A stretch of DNA of 64,000 nucleotides. Source: Streptomyces inhibens. GTDB lineage: Bacteria > Actinomycetota > Actinomycetes > Streptomycetales > Streptomycetaceae. Positions 15,672-24,322 of this stretch are shown here, in pieces. The translations under genes were made by a program, and so were the position numbers. The stretch lies in contig NZ_QUAC01000219.1 in the NCBI RefSeq assembly GCF_003389455.1, forward strand, positions 1-64,000. The letters run 5' to 3'. How positions within the stretch are numbered: position 1 is the stretch's first letter; the number at the start of each line of letters is the position of its first letter. The notes beneath the pieces are model-generated. The model was not told where the DNA came from. It did not search any database and saw nothing but the letters and a program-made list of their open reading frames with translations.

Positions 15672-16452
15672 CCCCTGGCTGCGCCGGCTGGGGCAGCGTC
15701 CGCCCGGGGCCATGGGGGTCCCCCCTTGCTCCTCAAGAGCTTGGGGGAGGGTGATCTGCTTTCCGCACGCGGGCGGCGGCGCGGGCGCGTTCCGGCCGCT
15801 CGCCAAGGCCGTCGCCGCCTCGCACCCCGAGCGGGCCCGCCCGTACGAGGTGCTGGCGGTGCAGTATCCGGGCCGCCACGACCGCATCCACGAGGAGCGG
15901 ATCGAGGATCTGACGGAGCTGGCGGCCGGGGCGTACCAGGCGCTGGCACCGCTCGCCGACCGGCCGCTGACCCTGCTGGGGCACAGCATGGGCGCGCTGG
16001 TGGCGTACGAGGTGACCCGGCTGCTGGAGCAGGAGGGCGCCGCCCCCGTCCGGCTGCTCGTCTCCAGCGCCTGGGCCCCGTCGCGGGTCACCAACGGCAC
16101 CGTCCACCTACGGGACGACCACGGGCTCGTCGAGGAGATCCGGCGGACGCAGGGCACCGATCCCAGACTGTTGGCGGACCGGGAGGTGCTGGCCCTGGCC
16201 CTGCCCGTGGTGCGCAGCGACTACAAGGCCGTGGAGACCTACCGTCACCGGCCGGGGCCGCCGCTGCGGACGCCGGTCACCGCGCTGCTCGGCGACGCCG
16301 ATCCCCTGGTCGCCGTCGAGGACGCGGCCGCCTGGCGCGGGCACACCACCGGGGACTTCCGGATGCGGATCTTCCCCGGCGGCGACCACTTCTACCTCAC
16401 CGGACACTGGCCCGACCTCGTGGAACGGATCGGCGAGTGCTCGGACCGGTAG
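15661..16452 (+). CDS. Type II thioesterase (with repeat-derived segment)
   Basis: 263 residues. The alpha/beta-hydrolase features of RifR-type editing thioesterases are present: VICFPHAGGGAGAFRPL, YPGRHDRIHEERI, nucleophile GHSMGAL, and FPGGDHFYL near the C-terminus for the catalytic His. These enzymes hydrolyse stalled or wrong acyl groups from carrier proteins. Family members usually begin with a short SPWLRR-type leader running straight into the FPHAGG strand. Here about 16 extra residues (roughly 15-30) are encoded by a palindromic intergenic-type repeat at 15704-15751, in frame. The GTG start overlaps the SDR stop. Confidence 0.88.
   Translation: MGCSPWLRRLGQRPPGAMGVPPCSSRAWGRVICFPHAGGGAGAFRPLAKAVAASHPERARPYEVLAVQYPGRHDRIHEERIEDLTELAAGAYQALAPLADRPLTLLGHSMGALVAYEVTRLLEQEGAAPVRLLVSSAWAPSRVTNGTVHLRDDHGLVEEIRRTQGTDPRLLADREVLALALPVVRSDYKAVETYRHRPGPPLRTPVTALLGDADPLVAVEDAAAWRGHTTGDFRMRIFPGGDHFYLTGHWPDLVERIGECSDR
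15704..15751. repeat. Streptomyces palindromic repeat inserted in thioesterase gene
   Basis: A G/C-rich imperfect stem: CCCCCTTGCTC pairs with GAGCTTGGGGG around a short loop, flanked by GGGGGT and GAGGG. The layout (G run, C run, variable stem, GGGGGAGG) matches a repeat common between Streptomyces genes; a relative lies at 53605-53637 in the opposite orientation. Here it is inside an open reading frame without breaking it. Confidence 0.7.
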
Positions 16453-16486
16453 CGAGTGAGCGAGGGTTCAGACCGGTAGCGAGTGA
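16444..16486. repeat. 16-base direct repeat at cluster boundary
   Basis: GACCGGTAGCGAGTGA occurs at 16444-16459 and again at 16471-16486, separated by 11 bases. The first copy carries the thioesterase stop codon; the second encodes the last residues of the oppositely oriented coupling-protein gene. It marks the junction between the polyketide cluster and the transfer-like locus. Confidence 0.75.
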
Positions 16487-18069
16487 TGGGGCCAGCGGGC
16501 GCGGGCCTGTTCCCGCGAGCGCATGGTCGCCAGCGTCAGCAGGCCGCGCGTACGTCCGGTTTCCAGGAGGCCCGGGAGCGCGGGCAGCGGCGCGAGCGCG
16601 GCGATGTCGTCCAGCACGAGGGTGAGTGGTGGGTCGAGCCGACCGTCAGATGACCGTTCGGCCATGCGGCGGCCGTGCTCGACCACGCTCGAAAGGAGTG
16701 CGGTGAGCAGGGGCATCGCACCCGGGTCGGTACGCGGATCCTCGATGGGGTCGCCTACCACGTAAAGCGTTCCCCCCTCATCGATAAATGATTCAAGGAT
16801 GACCGAATCCGCTCGAAGTGGATTGCAGGCATCCCGGATATGGATCGAGGAGAGGGCGGTCAGCGCCCGGCCGACCAACTCCTTGGCCGCCTCGCGGCGT
16901 TCGGCATGCGCGGTGAGCACGGACTCCAGCTCGCCGGCCTGGCCGCCGGACGCCTTCGGGCTGGTGCGCAGGATGCGTACGGGCTCCTGTGCGGCGCCCG
17001 TGGCATGGGCCCAGCGGTGCAGCTGGCGGAACGGGCGGCTATCCACCGCGGCGGCGTGCAGCCAGCAGCGCAGCAAGGTCTGGGCGGCCTCCGCGACGGC
17101 CGAGTCCACGGCGGCGGCCGGGCGTACCGGAGCCAGCAGGGCGGTGGCGCGGGCCGTGGCGACGGCGAGGTCCGTACAGCCGGAGGTCGGCGACCAGCGC
17201 AGCCGGGCCGGGGTGTCGAGGCGGTGCGTCGGATCGTAGGTCAGCAGCGGCCCGAGCTTGGCGCGGGCGTCCTTGGTCTCGGACCAGAGGGCGGGGTCGG
17301 TGGTGGCGACGATCAGCGGGCCGGGGGCGGCGGCCGCGGTGGCGATGGCGGCGGCGAGCGTGGCGCCGCGGTCGGTGACGAACTCCACCCGGGGCAGGGC
17401 CGGTTCGGTGAGCGGGGTGGTGGCGGCCACCGGGGAGGCGGTGCGCTGTTCCGGTACGGGGCCGGTGGCGGCGGGTTCGACGGGCAGGGGCACGGCAGGG
17501 GTTGCCGGTGGGGCGGGAGTCGCAGGGACGGCCGGCGCGTCCTCGGCGGGCGCCGCGGCCTCCCGGACGGGCCGGGCCCCCGTATCCCGGGCCTTCCGCG
17601 CCTCCCGCTCGGCCTCCCGTTCGGCCTCCCGGGCCTCCCAGGCCGCCTCGCGAGCCTCCCGGGCCCTCGCCCGCCGCGTCGCCCGTACGGCGCGATAGCG
17701 GGTGACCGTCCCCAACGCGAAGATCGTCAGGACCAGCAGCACCATCAGCTCGCCGATGAGGATGCCCCAGAACAGGCCGTAGCCGGACAGCTGGCCCTTG
17801 GGGGCGTCCGGCCAGGCCGCGGCCATGTCGTGCGGCGCCGAGACGAGATGGCGCAGGGCCATCGGCGTACCGGAGTAGCTGACGCCCTCGGGCCAGGCGC
17901 CGTGCGCGAACAGTCCGGCCAGCCCGGTCGCGGTCCACACCAGCAGGGTCAGGCCCAGCAGAAAGGCGAGCAGCCCGACCAGCAGCGAGTCGGGGATGCC
18001 GCGCCCCCGGCCGGCGGGGGTGTCGCGGTAGCCGCGGCCGCCTCGTTCGTTGTCGTATCCGCGCCTCAC
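16468..18069 (-). CDS. VirD4/TraG-like coupling protein homologue without Walker A
   Basis: 533 residues from the GTG overlapping the upstream stop (a GTG at 18099 is possible). Two membrane helices near the N-terminus (LLVGLLAFLLGLTLLVWTAT and a segment from GLFWGILIGEL to LTIFALGTV) precede an Arg/Glu-rich helical stretch, a Pro/Ala linker, and a TraG-like ATPase half: GPLIVATTDPALW, LLTYDP, LVLDDIAALAPLPALP (Walker B) and LLTLATMRSREQARARW. Where VirD4 proteins have the P-loop, this one reads TDRGATLAAAI, so ATP binding is doubtful. It is last in the minus-strand operon and likely bridges substrate and channel as a structural partner. Confidence 0.78.
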   Translation of the reverse strand: MRRGYDNERGGRGYRDTPAGRGRGIPDSLLVGLLAFLLGLTLLVWTATGLAGLFAHGAWPEGVSYSGTPMALRHLVSAPHDMAAAWPDAPKGQLSGYGLFWGILIGELMVLLVLTIFALGTVTRYRAVRATRRARAREAREAAWEAREAEREAEREARKARDTGARPVREAAAPAEDAPAVPATPAPPATPAVPLPVEPAATGPVPEQRTASPVAATTPLTEPALPRVEFVTDRGATLAAAIATAAAAPGPLIVATTDPALWSETKDARAKLGPLLTYDPTHRLDTPARLRWSPTSGCTDLAVATARATALLAPVRPAAAVDSAVAEAAQTLLRCWLHAAAVDSRPFRQLHRWAHATGAAQEPVRILRTSPKASGGQAGELESVLTAHAERREAAKELVGRALTALSSIHIRDACNPLRADSVILESFIDEGGTLYVVGDPIEDPRTDPGAMPLLTALLSSVVEHGRRMAERSSDGRLDPPLTLVLDDIAALAPLPALPGLLETGRTRGLLTLATMRSREQARARWPHHSLPV

Positions 18070-19496
18070 GCCACCGTCTCGCTCGACTCGTCTCTCCACT
18101 GACGCTCCATCGCCATCGCCTCGGCGCGCGCCTCGGCCTCGGCGTCGGCCGCCGCCTCAAGCGCGCGCGCCTCGTCGGTCGGCATCGCGGACGCCTCGGT
18201 CATCGCCCGGTCGGTGAAGACCAGCGGGCGTTCGGCCTCGGTGATGAGGTGTTTGACGACCTGCACATTGCCGTTGACGTCCCAGACCGCGATGCCGGGG
18301 GTGAGGGTCGGAATGATCTCCACCGCCCAGCGTGGCAGGCCGAGCACCCGCCCCGTGGCCCGTGCCTCGTCGGCCTTCTGCGCATAGATGGTCCGCGTCG
18401 AGGCCATCTTCAGGATCGCCGCGGCCTCCCGTGCGGCCGCACCGTCCACCACGTCGCTGAGGTGGTGCACGACCGCCACGAAGGACAGGCCGAGCCGCCG
18501 CCCGAACTTCAGCAGCCGCTGGAACAGCTGGGCCACGAAGGGCGAGTTGATGATGTGCCAGGCCTCCTCGACCAGGAAGATCCGCTTCTTCCGGTCGGGA
18601 CGGATCCAGGTGTGCTCCAGCCACACCCCCACGATCGCCATCAGGATCGGCATCGCGATGGAGTTGCGATCGATGTGCGACAGGTCGAAGACGATCAGCG
18701 GCGCGTCCAGGTCGATGCCCGCCGATGTCGGCCCGTCGAACATGCCGCGCAGGTCACCGTCGACGAGCCGGTCGAGGACCAGCGCCACATCCAGACCCCA
18801 GGCCCGTACGTCGTCTATGTCGACGTTCATGGCCTCCGCCGACTCCGCCTCCGGGTGCCGCAGCTGCTCGACGATGTCGGTCAGGACGGGCTGCCGGTCG
18901 GTGATGGTCTCGTTGACGAAGGCGTGCGCGACCTTCAGGGCGAAGCCGGCGCGTTCGTCCAGGCCGTGGCCCATCGCGACCTCGATGATCGTACGCAGCA
19001 GGGCCAGCTGGCCGGTGGTGGTGATCGACGGGTCGAGGGGGTTGAGGCGGATGCCGCCGTTGAGGGCGGCGGTCGGGTCCAGGCGGATGGGGGTTATCCC
19101 CAGCTCCTGGGCGATCAGATTCCACTCGCCGACGCCGTCCTCACCCTGTGCGTCCAGCACGACGACCTGCCGGTCACGGAACCTCAACTGGCGCAGGACA
19201 TACGTCTTCTCCAGCGCGGACTTGCCGTTGCCGGACTCGCCGAGGACCAGCCAGTGCGGGGCGGGCAACTGCTGTCCGTACAGCTGGAACGGGTCGTAGA
19301 TGTATCCCTTGCCGCTGTAGACCTCACGGCCGATGATCACGCCGGAGTCGCCGAGGCCGGGGGCCGCGGTGGGCAGATAGACGGCCTGGGCCTGGCCGGT
19401 GGAGGTGCGTACGGGCAGCCGGGTCGTCTCCACCTTCCCGAACAGGAAGCTGGTGAACGCGTCGGTGAGCGCTCCGAGCGGATCGATCATGGCCAT
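18066..19496 (-). CDS. VirB4/TraC-like ATPase
   Basis: 476 residues. Walker A GESGNGKSALEK, Walker B RIFLVEEAWHII, and VVHHLSDVVDGAAAREAAAI in the RecA-like core match VirB4-type ATPases that energise type IV secretion. The usual N-terminal VirB4 domain is absent; the preceding gene product (SCO6880 family) may supply it. The ATG at 19496 follows GGGAGG; a longer frame to 19589 lacks plausible sequence. The stop overlaps the next gene by 4 bases. The C-terminus is an Ala/Glu-rich helix. Confidence 0.88.
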   Translation of the reverse strand: MAMIDPLGALTDAFTSFLFGKVETTRLPVRTSTGQAQAVYLPTAAPGLGDSGVIIGREVYSGKGYIYDPFQLYGQQLPAPHWLVLGESGNGKSALEKTYVLRQLRFRDRQVVVLDAQGEDGVGEWNLIAQELGITPIRLDPTAALNGGIRLNPLDPSITTTGQLALLRTIIEVAMGHGLDERAGFALKVAHAFVNETITDRQPVLTDIVEQLRHPEAESAEAMNVDIDDVRAWGLDVALVLDRLVDGDLRGMFDGPTSAGIDLDAPLIVFDLSHIDRNSIAMPILMAIVGVWLEHTWIRPDRKKRIFLVEEAWHIINSPFVAQLFQRLLKFGRRLGLSFVAVVHHLSDVVDGAAAREAAAILKMASTRTIYAQKADEARATGRVLGLPRWAVEIIPTLTPGIAVWDVNGNVQVVKHLITEAERPLVFTDRAMTEASAMPTDEARALEAAADAEAEARAEAMAMERQWRDESSETVA

Positions 19497-19519
19497 GACG
19501 TACGCGCCTCCCAGCGGCT

Positions 19520-21082
19520 TTAGCGGCGGATCCCGGTCGCGAACGGCAGGGTGTTGACGAACGCCCGGTGGTGCTCGCGATCGCACCACTCCAGCTTGAG
19601 ATAGGACTTGCCGGCGGAAGCGCGGATGGTGCGCTTGTCGCGGGCCAGCGCCTCGGGCGAGCGGGAGGAGACCGTGATGTAGCCGACGAGATTGACCCCG
19701 GCGGCACCCGACGCCAGGTCCTCACCGCGCTGGTCCACCCGCCCGTGGTGCGCGACGTCCCGCGGGTCGACGACCCGGTTCATCTTCGCCGCGCGACTGG
19801 CCTCCGCATCGTCATTGGTCTTCTCCGTCAGCATCCGCTCGATGGCGACCTCGGTGGGCTCCAGGTCCATGCAGACCGCGACCGTACGGATCACGTCCGG
19901 GGTGTGCACCAGGAGAGGCGCGAGGAAGTTGACGCCCACCGGGGTCAGCGGCCACTCCTTGACCCAGGCGGTGGCGTGACACCACGGCGCGCGGGTCGAC
20001 GACTCACGCGTCTTCGCCTGCAGATACGTCGGCTCCATCGCATCCAGCTCGGCCGGCCAGGTGTTCCGCTTGCTCATCGCCTGGATGTGGTCGATGGGGT
20101 GGTCCGGGTCGTACATCGAGTGCACGAGGGAGGCGAGCCGGGCCTGGCCGAGAGGCTGGCGTACCCGGATGTCGGCCTCGGCGAGCCGGGCGCAGATATC
20201 GGTCAGTTCACGGGCCATGACCACCGCCAGACCGGCGTCCCGGTCCAGCTTCTTGCGCAGCAGCCCGCCCTGGTGCATCCGGGCGGCACGCGCCATAGTG
20301 TGCGCCTCCTGGGCCAGCTCGCGGGTGTAGTGCATACAGGCGACGAGGTAGGCGCGGTGCTGCTCGGAGGAGGTGGAGACCATCGACTGGAGCTGGTCGT
20401 AGGAATCCTGGAGCCAGACCGGGGAGGAGCGGTCGCCGCGCTGGGCGACGTCCTTGGCGTGCGCGTCCGGGTCGGCGGGCAGTGTGCGCGCCAGCATCTG
20501 CAGCCGGGTCACAAAGCCGTCCCCGTTGGCCACATGCTTGAGCAGCGTCCCGAAACGGTCGACCAGCGCCTCCTGGTCCTCACTGTCCCGCAGCCCGACG
20601 CCCGGCCCCTCGATCTCGATGGCGGCGGTGACCGTACGGCGGTCGGCGTGCAGCAGTACCGCGATCTCGTCCGGTCCGAACGGGGCGGCCAGCCAGTTGA
20701 TCCGTCCGATGCCCGGCGGCGGGCCGATCTCGACCTCCCGGCCGTCCATCCGGATGCCCGCCTCGGCGGCGCCGGAGCGGTAGGTGGCGCCGCGGCGCAC
20801 CGTACGGCGGAAGCTGCGTCGGATCTCGAACCACCTGTAGAACGTCCGGCCCTTGTACGGCACGTAGACGGCGGCCAGCCCCAGCATCGGGAAGCCGGTG
20901 AGCGACACGATCCGCAGCGGCAGCATGGGCACCAGCAGCCCGCACATCATGCCGAGGAAGGCGCCCGCGATGATCAACGCGATCTCACCGGTCTCGCGGT
21001 TCTTGCCGACGATCGCATTGGGCCGGGCGCGGCCGATCAGATACGTGCGACGCGGTGCGATCGGGTGGGACTGCGTGCTCAA
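19520..21082 (-). CDS. SCO6880-family transfer-associated membrane protein
   Basis: 520 residues. After YLIGRARPNAIVGKNRETGE come two hydrophobic segments (IALIIAGAFLGMMCGLLVP and a second around GFPMLGLAAVYV) of PrgI-like layout, then a long cytoplasmic domain (DEIAVLLHADRRTVTAAIEI, VNFLAPLLVHTPDVIRTVAV, EVAIERMLTEKTNDDAE). I recognise this as the SCO6880 family found with VirB4-type ATPases. The layout suggests a PrgI-like anchor joined to the VirB4 N-terminal domain, with the ATPase on the next gene. The TTG start overlaps the upstream stop by 4 bases. Confidence 0.8.
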   Translation of the reverse strand: MSTQSHPIAPRRTYLIGRARPNAIVGKNRETGEIALIIAGAFLGMMCGLLVPMLPLRIVSLTGFPMLGLAAVYVPYKGRTFYRWFEIRRSFRRTVRRGATYRSGAAEAGIRMDGREVEIGPPPGIGRINWLAAPFGPDEIAVLLHADRRTVTAAIEIEGPGVGLRDSEDQEALVDRFGTLLKHVANGDGFVTRLQMLARTLPADPDAHAKDVAQRGDRSSPVWLQDSYDQLQSMVSTSSEQHRAYLVACMHYTRELAQEAHTMARAARMHQGGLLRKKLDRDAGLAVVMARELTDICARLAEADIRVRQPLGQARLASLVHSMYDPDHPIDHIQAMSKRNTWPAELDAMEPTYLQAKTRESSTRAPWCHATAWVKEWPLTPVGVNFLAPLLVHTPDVIRTVAVCMDLEPTEVAIERMLTEKTNDDAEASRAAKMNRVVDPRDVAHHGRVDQRGEDLASGAAGVNLVGYITVSSRSPEALARDKRTIRASAGKSYLKLEWCDREHHRAFVNTLPFATGIRR

Positions 21083-22386
21083 CGCCCCTCACCTCCTGCT
21101 GTCTTGCCGGAGCGGGCGCTGCTGCTCGAACCGGGGCCGGGGTTGGTACGGGGCGCAGGGGTGGCGGTGCGGCCGCCGCCGGAGCGGGTGCTGTGCGCGG
21201 CGACACCGCCGGCCACCGCATCGGCCGGCCGGGACTGGCCGCCCTGCGCGCCCTGCGCCTGGCCGCCGTCGCCGGACGTGCGGGTGCTGTGGGTCTTGAT
21301 GCCCTGGGACACCAGCGCGGCCGGGGAACTGAGCACCGCCGCCGCGGCATTCTCCGCCCCGCGGCTCATCCGGTTGTTCCGCCCCGCGGCGATCTCGTCG
21401 CCGAAGCCGGGGACGAAGCGGTAGATCACGGCGCTGGCGAAGATGGCCAGCAGGATGATCGCGAGGCCGGAGACCACGGCCGAGATGGCGTCCGGGCCCT
21501 TGTCGTGCGACAGCGCACCGGCAATGCCGAGCACAATCACGATGACCGGCTTCACCATGATCACCGCGATCATGATGCCCGCCCAGCGCCGCACATGCCC
21601 CCACATGTTCTTGTCGACCAGCCCGGCGTAGACGACCGTGCCCAGCAGCGCGCCGACGTACAGCAGCGCGGCCCGGATCACCAGCTCCAGCCACAGCACA
21701 CCGGCGGCCAGCACCGACACCAGCGACACCACGATCAGCATGATCGGGCCGCCGCCGATGTCCGTGCCCTTCGTGAGCGCCTGCGAGAACGCCCCGAAGA
21801 ACGTATCGGTCTGCGCCCCGGTCCCCTTCGCGATGATCTCGGTGACGCCGTCCGTCGCCGAGACGATGGTGTACAGGATCAGCGGCGTGAAGGCGGAGGC
21901 CAGCACGGTCAGCCACAAAAGCCCGACCGCCTCACCGATCGCCTCCGTGAGCCGCACCCCCCGCACGGCCCGCTTGGCGACGGCCAGCAGCCAGAGCACA
22001 AGCGTCAGAACGGTGGACGCGGCGAAGACGACGGCGTACTGCCGCAGAAACGCCGCATTGGTGAAGTCCACCTGCGAGGTGGCATGCACCGCATCCGACA
22101 ACTTGTCGACAATCCATGCGGCCGCTTTCGCACAGCCTTTGGCCAGGGATTCGAGGGGGTCGAGGGGGTTGTTGTCGAGGGGGCTGGTGGGGGCTTTGGG
22201 AGCGGAGCCGGAGTCGCCCGATTCGCAGAAGTCCCTGGCACGGCCGGGGACCAGGTCGCACACGGCCGTGGGGGACGGACTGGGCGAGGGCGCGGCCAGG
22301 GCGCGTGTGGCCAGCAGGAAGACCGTGGTCTGTACAGACGCCAGCGCGGCGGTGATGGTGAGGGCTCGCCTCGGGTTACCGCGCAT
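21079..22386 (-). CDS. TrbL/VirB6-like polytopic membrane protein
   Basis: 435 residues from the ATG at 22386, preceded by GGAGGG. A signal-like N-terminus (RALTITAALASVQTTVFLLA) leads to a Pro/Ser stretch and about seven membrane helices, including AVVFAASTVLTLVLWLLA, LLWLTVLASAFTPLILYTI, GPIMLIVVSLVSVLAAGVLW and MIAVIMVKPVIVIVLGIAGA. The tail is Ser/Gly/Thr-rich and disordered. This is the arrangement of the inner-membrane channel subunit of type IV secretion systems. It overlaps both neighbours. Confidence 0.82.
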   Translation of the reverse strand: MRGNPRRALTITAALASVQTTVFLLATRALAAPSPSPSPTAVCDLVPGRARDFCESGDSGSAPKAPTSPLDNNPLDPLESLAKGCAKAAAWIVDKLSDAVHATSQVDFTNAAFLRQYAVVFAASTVLTLVLWLLAVAKRAVRGVRLTEAIGEAVGLLWLTVLASAFTPLILYTIVSATDGVTEIIAKGTGAQTDTFFGAFSQALTKGTDIGGGPIMLIVVSLVSVLAAGVLWLELVIRAALLYVGALLGTVVYAGLVDKNMWGHVRRWAGIMIAVIMVKPVIVIVLGIAGALSHDKGPDAISAVVSGLAIILLAIFASAVIYRFVPGFGDEIAAGRNNRMSRGAENAAAAVLSSPAALVSQGIKTHSTRTSGDGGQAQGAQGGQSRPADAVAGGVAAHSTRSGGGRTATPAPRTNPGPGSSSSARSGKTAGGEGR

Positions 22387-23230
22387 ATGTGAACCCTCCA
22401 TACTGTGCAACGGCCTTGGCGATCTGATCGGCACCGGACGTCTTGACGTCCCCGTTGACCGGGGCAGGGCCGCTCTGCTGGGAGAAGCCCTCGACCTTCC
22501 AGTCCCCACTTGCCCATTTCAGTTGCAGCCGCATGGTGAACCAGTCGGTTGTCACCGGGGTGGTCGACTTCGCGCCTGCCGTTCCGAACAGCCCGGTGCA
22601 CCACACCTCAAGGTTCGCGGTGTCGCCCGAGAGCTTCACGAGCTTGGTGCCGACGGGAACCGTGCGGGAGATGTAGGTCATGCCCTGAGCTGCGTTGCCG
22701 TTCGCGTCGAGGGCGAGCTTCTTGAGGAAGGCGGTCGAATAGGCGGCGTCGAGCTTGCCCTGCATCTCATCGGCCTTGGTGGGAGCGAAGACCTGCTTGA
22801 TGATCGCGTGGCGCTCGTTCGGCTTGAGCATGTTGGCGGAAACCAGCGCCACCGCGTAGTTCGCCGCCGCCGACTCCGCCCCCTGCTCCGTCTTCGCGAA
22901 GCCCGACGCGATGGTGCCGTTCTTGCCGGTGACCGGCTTGGTGCCGGTGGGGGTGGTGGGCCGGGCGGCGGGGCCGGAGTCCTTGGGGGAGTCGCTGGAG
23001 GCGGATTCGTTGTTTCCGCTTCCGCCGCGGTTGGCGAAGGCGATCGCCGCGAGCAGCAGCACGATCACGCCGACGATCGTGACGAGGTTGCGGCTGGACA
23101 GGCCGGCCCGGGACCGTCTTCCCGAGCCGTAGAGGTCGCCGTCGCTCTCGGGAAGTCTGGTCCGTGTCTGGCCCGCCTCGGGACTACGGTGGCCATCGCC
23201 GCCGTAGCCGCCGTCGTCACTGAGACTCAT
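22376..23230 (-). CDS. TcpC/VirB8-like conjugation protein
   Basis: 284 residues: a polar N-terminus, one membrane helix (NLVTIVGVIVLLLAAIAFA, about residues 48-66), a Ser/Pro linker, and an extracytoplasmic domain with GAESAAANYAVALVSANML, DWFTMRLQLKWASGDWKVEG and DQIAKAVAQYGGF. A bitopic protein with such a globular domain resembles VirB8/TcpC scaffolds of the transfer channel. Sequence evidence is by architecture and context rather than strong motif identity. Confidence 0.72.
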   Translation of the reverse strand: MSLSDDGGYGGDGHRSPEAGQTRTRLPESDGDLYGSGRRSRAGLSSRNLVTIVGVIVLLLAAIAFANRGGSGNNESASSDSPKDSGPAARPTTPTGTKPVTGKNGTIASGFAKTEQGAESAAANYAVALVSANMLKPNERHAIIKQVFAPTKADEMQGKLDAAYSTAFLKKLALDANGNAAQGMTYISRTVPVGTKLVKLSGDTANLEVWCTGLFGTAGAKSTTPVTTDWFTMRLQLKWASGDWKVEGFSQQSGPAPVNGDVKTSGADQIAKAVAQYGGFTYAR

Positions 23231-23729
23231 CGCGCCTGTGCCCCCTCTGCCGCCGTCGCCGTCCGTGCCGTAGTTGTGCCGCCCTCATATGACCGTAGCC
23301 GCGCGGGCGGCGGCTCGGGCGCAGTGGTACGAGTACATCTCACCGTGACGGGTCCTCAGATGCGGTACGGCAGAGGCGAATGGGGGACTCTGGGGTATTT
23401 GTACTCATTGCCTGCTCCGCGGTTCGCTGTCGCCTTCTTGCGCCTTCTGTCTCCGGATCCACCTGTCCCCGCGCAGCGGGCAGCCCAATCGGTCCGCTGG
23501 TGGCCGGGGGTGGCGACGGCGCGGTGCGGGGGCGTCGGGGCCGGGGTGAGTGGGCGTCAGCATGGGGCCTCGGCAGGAGAGGTGGCGCCGGTGGGGACGA
23601 GTGGGAGCGAGTGGGGGCATGGGACGGCGGAGAGAGGGCGGGCGGGGGCGCATGGGGGGCGGCGCGGGGACGGGCGCGTGCCAGGGTGCGCGATGCCGCG
23701 GTGGCGGCCGCGCGAGGGGTACGGGCGCC
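23231..23729. other. Intergenic region, 499 bases, no gene seen
   Basis: G-rich and repetitive on the plus strand, with many short GGGGACGAGTGGG-like runs between about 23500 and 23650. Reading frames here lack ribosome sites and have biased Arg/Gly/Trp or Pro/Arg composition. It probably contains the promoter of the minus-strand genes from 23230 downwards. Confidence 0.5.
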
Positions 23730-24038
23730 CTAGACCGCCATGCCGTAGACGATGGTGAACAGCGTCCCCAGGGATCCGATGATGAAGACGCCGGTCAGGC
23801 CGGCCACGATCAGGCCCTTGCCCTGTTCGGCGCTGAAGGTGTCGCGCAGCGCGGTGGCGCCGATGCGCTGTTTGGCGGCGCCCCAGATCGCGATGCCGAG
23901 GCACAGCAGGATCGCCACCGCCATGACCACTTCGATCATCACGCGGGCTTCGTTGCCCAGGCTCCCGAACGGCCCCCAGTCCGGGGCGATTCCGCCGATG
24001 ATGGTGGTGATGTCGCCCTTTTCGGCCGCAATGAACAT
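23730..24038 (-). CDS. Small membrane protein, VirB2/TrbC-like
   Basis: 102 residues from the ATG at 24038 (GGGGCGGTGAG upstream). Two membrane segments, VMIEVVMAVAILLCLGIAIWG and LIVAGLTGVFIIGSLGTLFTIVY, are separated by a short basic loop (AAKQRIGATALRDTFS). This size and hairpin topology fit a VirB2/TrbC pilin-like subunit. It is upstream of the TcpC-like gene but separated from it by about 500 bases. Confidence 0.7.
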   Translation of the reverse strand: MFIAAEKGDITTIIGGIAPDWGPFGSLGNEARVMIEVVMAVAILLCLGIAIWGAAKQRIGATALRDTFSAEQGKGLIVAGLTGVFIIGSLGTLFTIVYGMAV

Positions 24039-24322
24039 GTGTGAACTCACCGCCCCTTTGTGGGTAGTTGTGTGCCCGCGTCGGCTCGACACAGGCCAGC
24101 CTCTATCTTCGCTGACAAACAGGCCGTCAGCCGTCGACTTGGCGCCTTTCTTCGACGGATCCCGTGGGAGTGGCGTGTATGTGAGGGCGCACGCCGTCCA
24201 TTGAACCGACTAGTCTCACTGTGTGTATCACGGGGGATAACCCTGAGCAATGATCATCGGGGCGGCGGCGCAGTGATATGGGTCGGTGAAGTCTCCGGGC
24301 GCGGCGGTGGTGCGCGGGGCGG

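Noticed and set aside
19568-21424. 618-codon open frame on the plus strand
   Set aside because: Antisense shadow of the SCO6880-type and TrbL-like genes.
23380-23733. 117-codon frame in the 23231-23729 gap
   Set aside because: Gly/Arg/Trp-biased, no ribosome site, reads into the complement of the VirB2-like gene.
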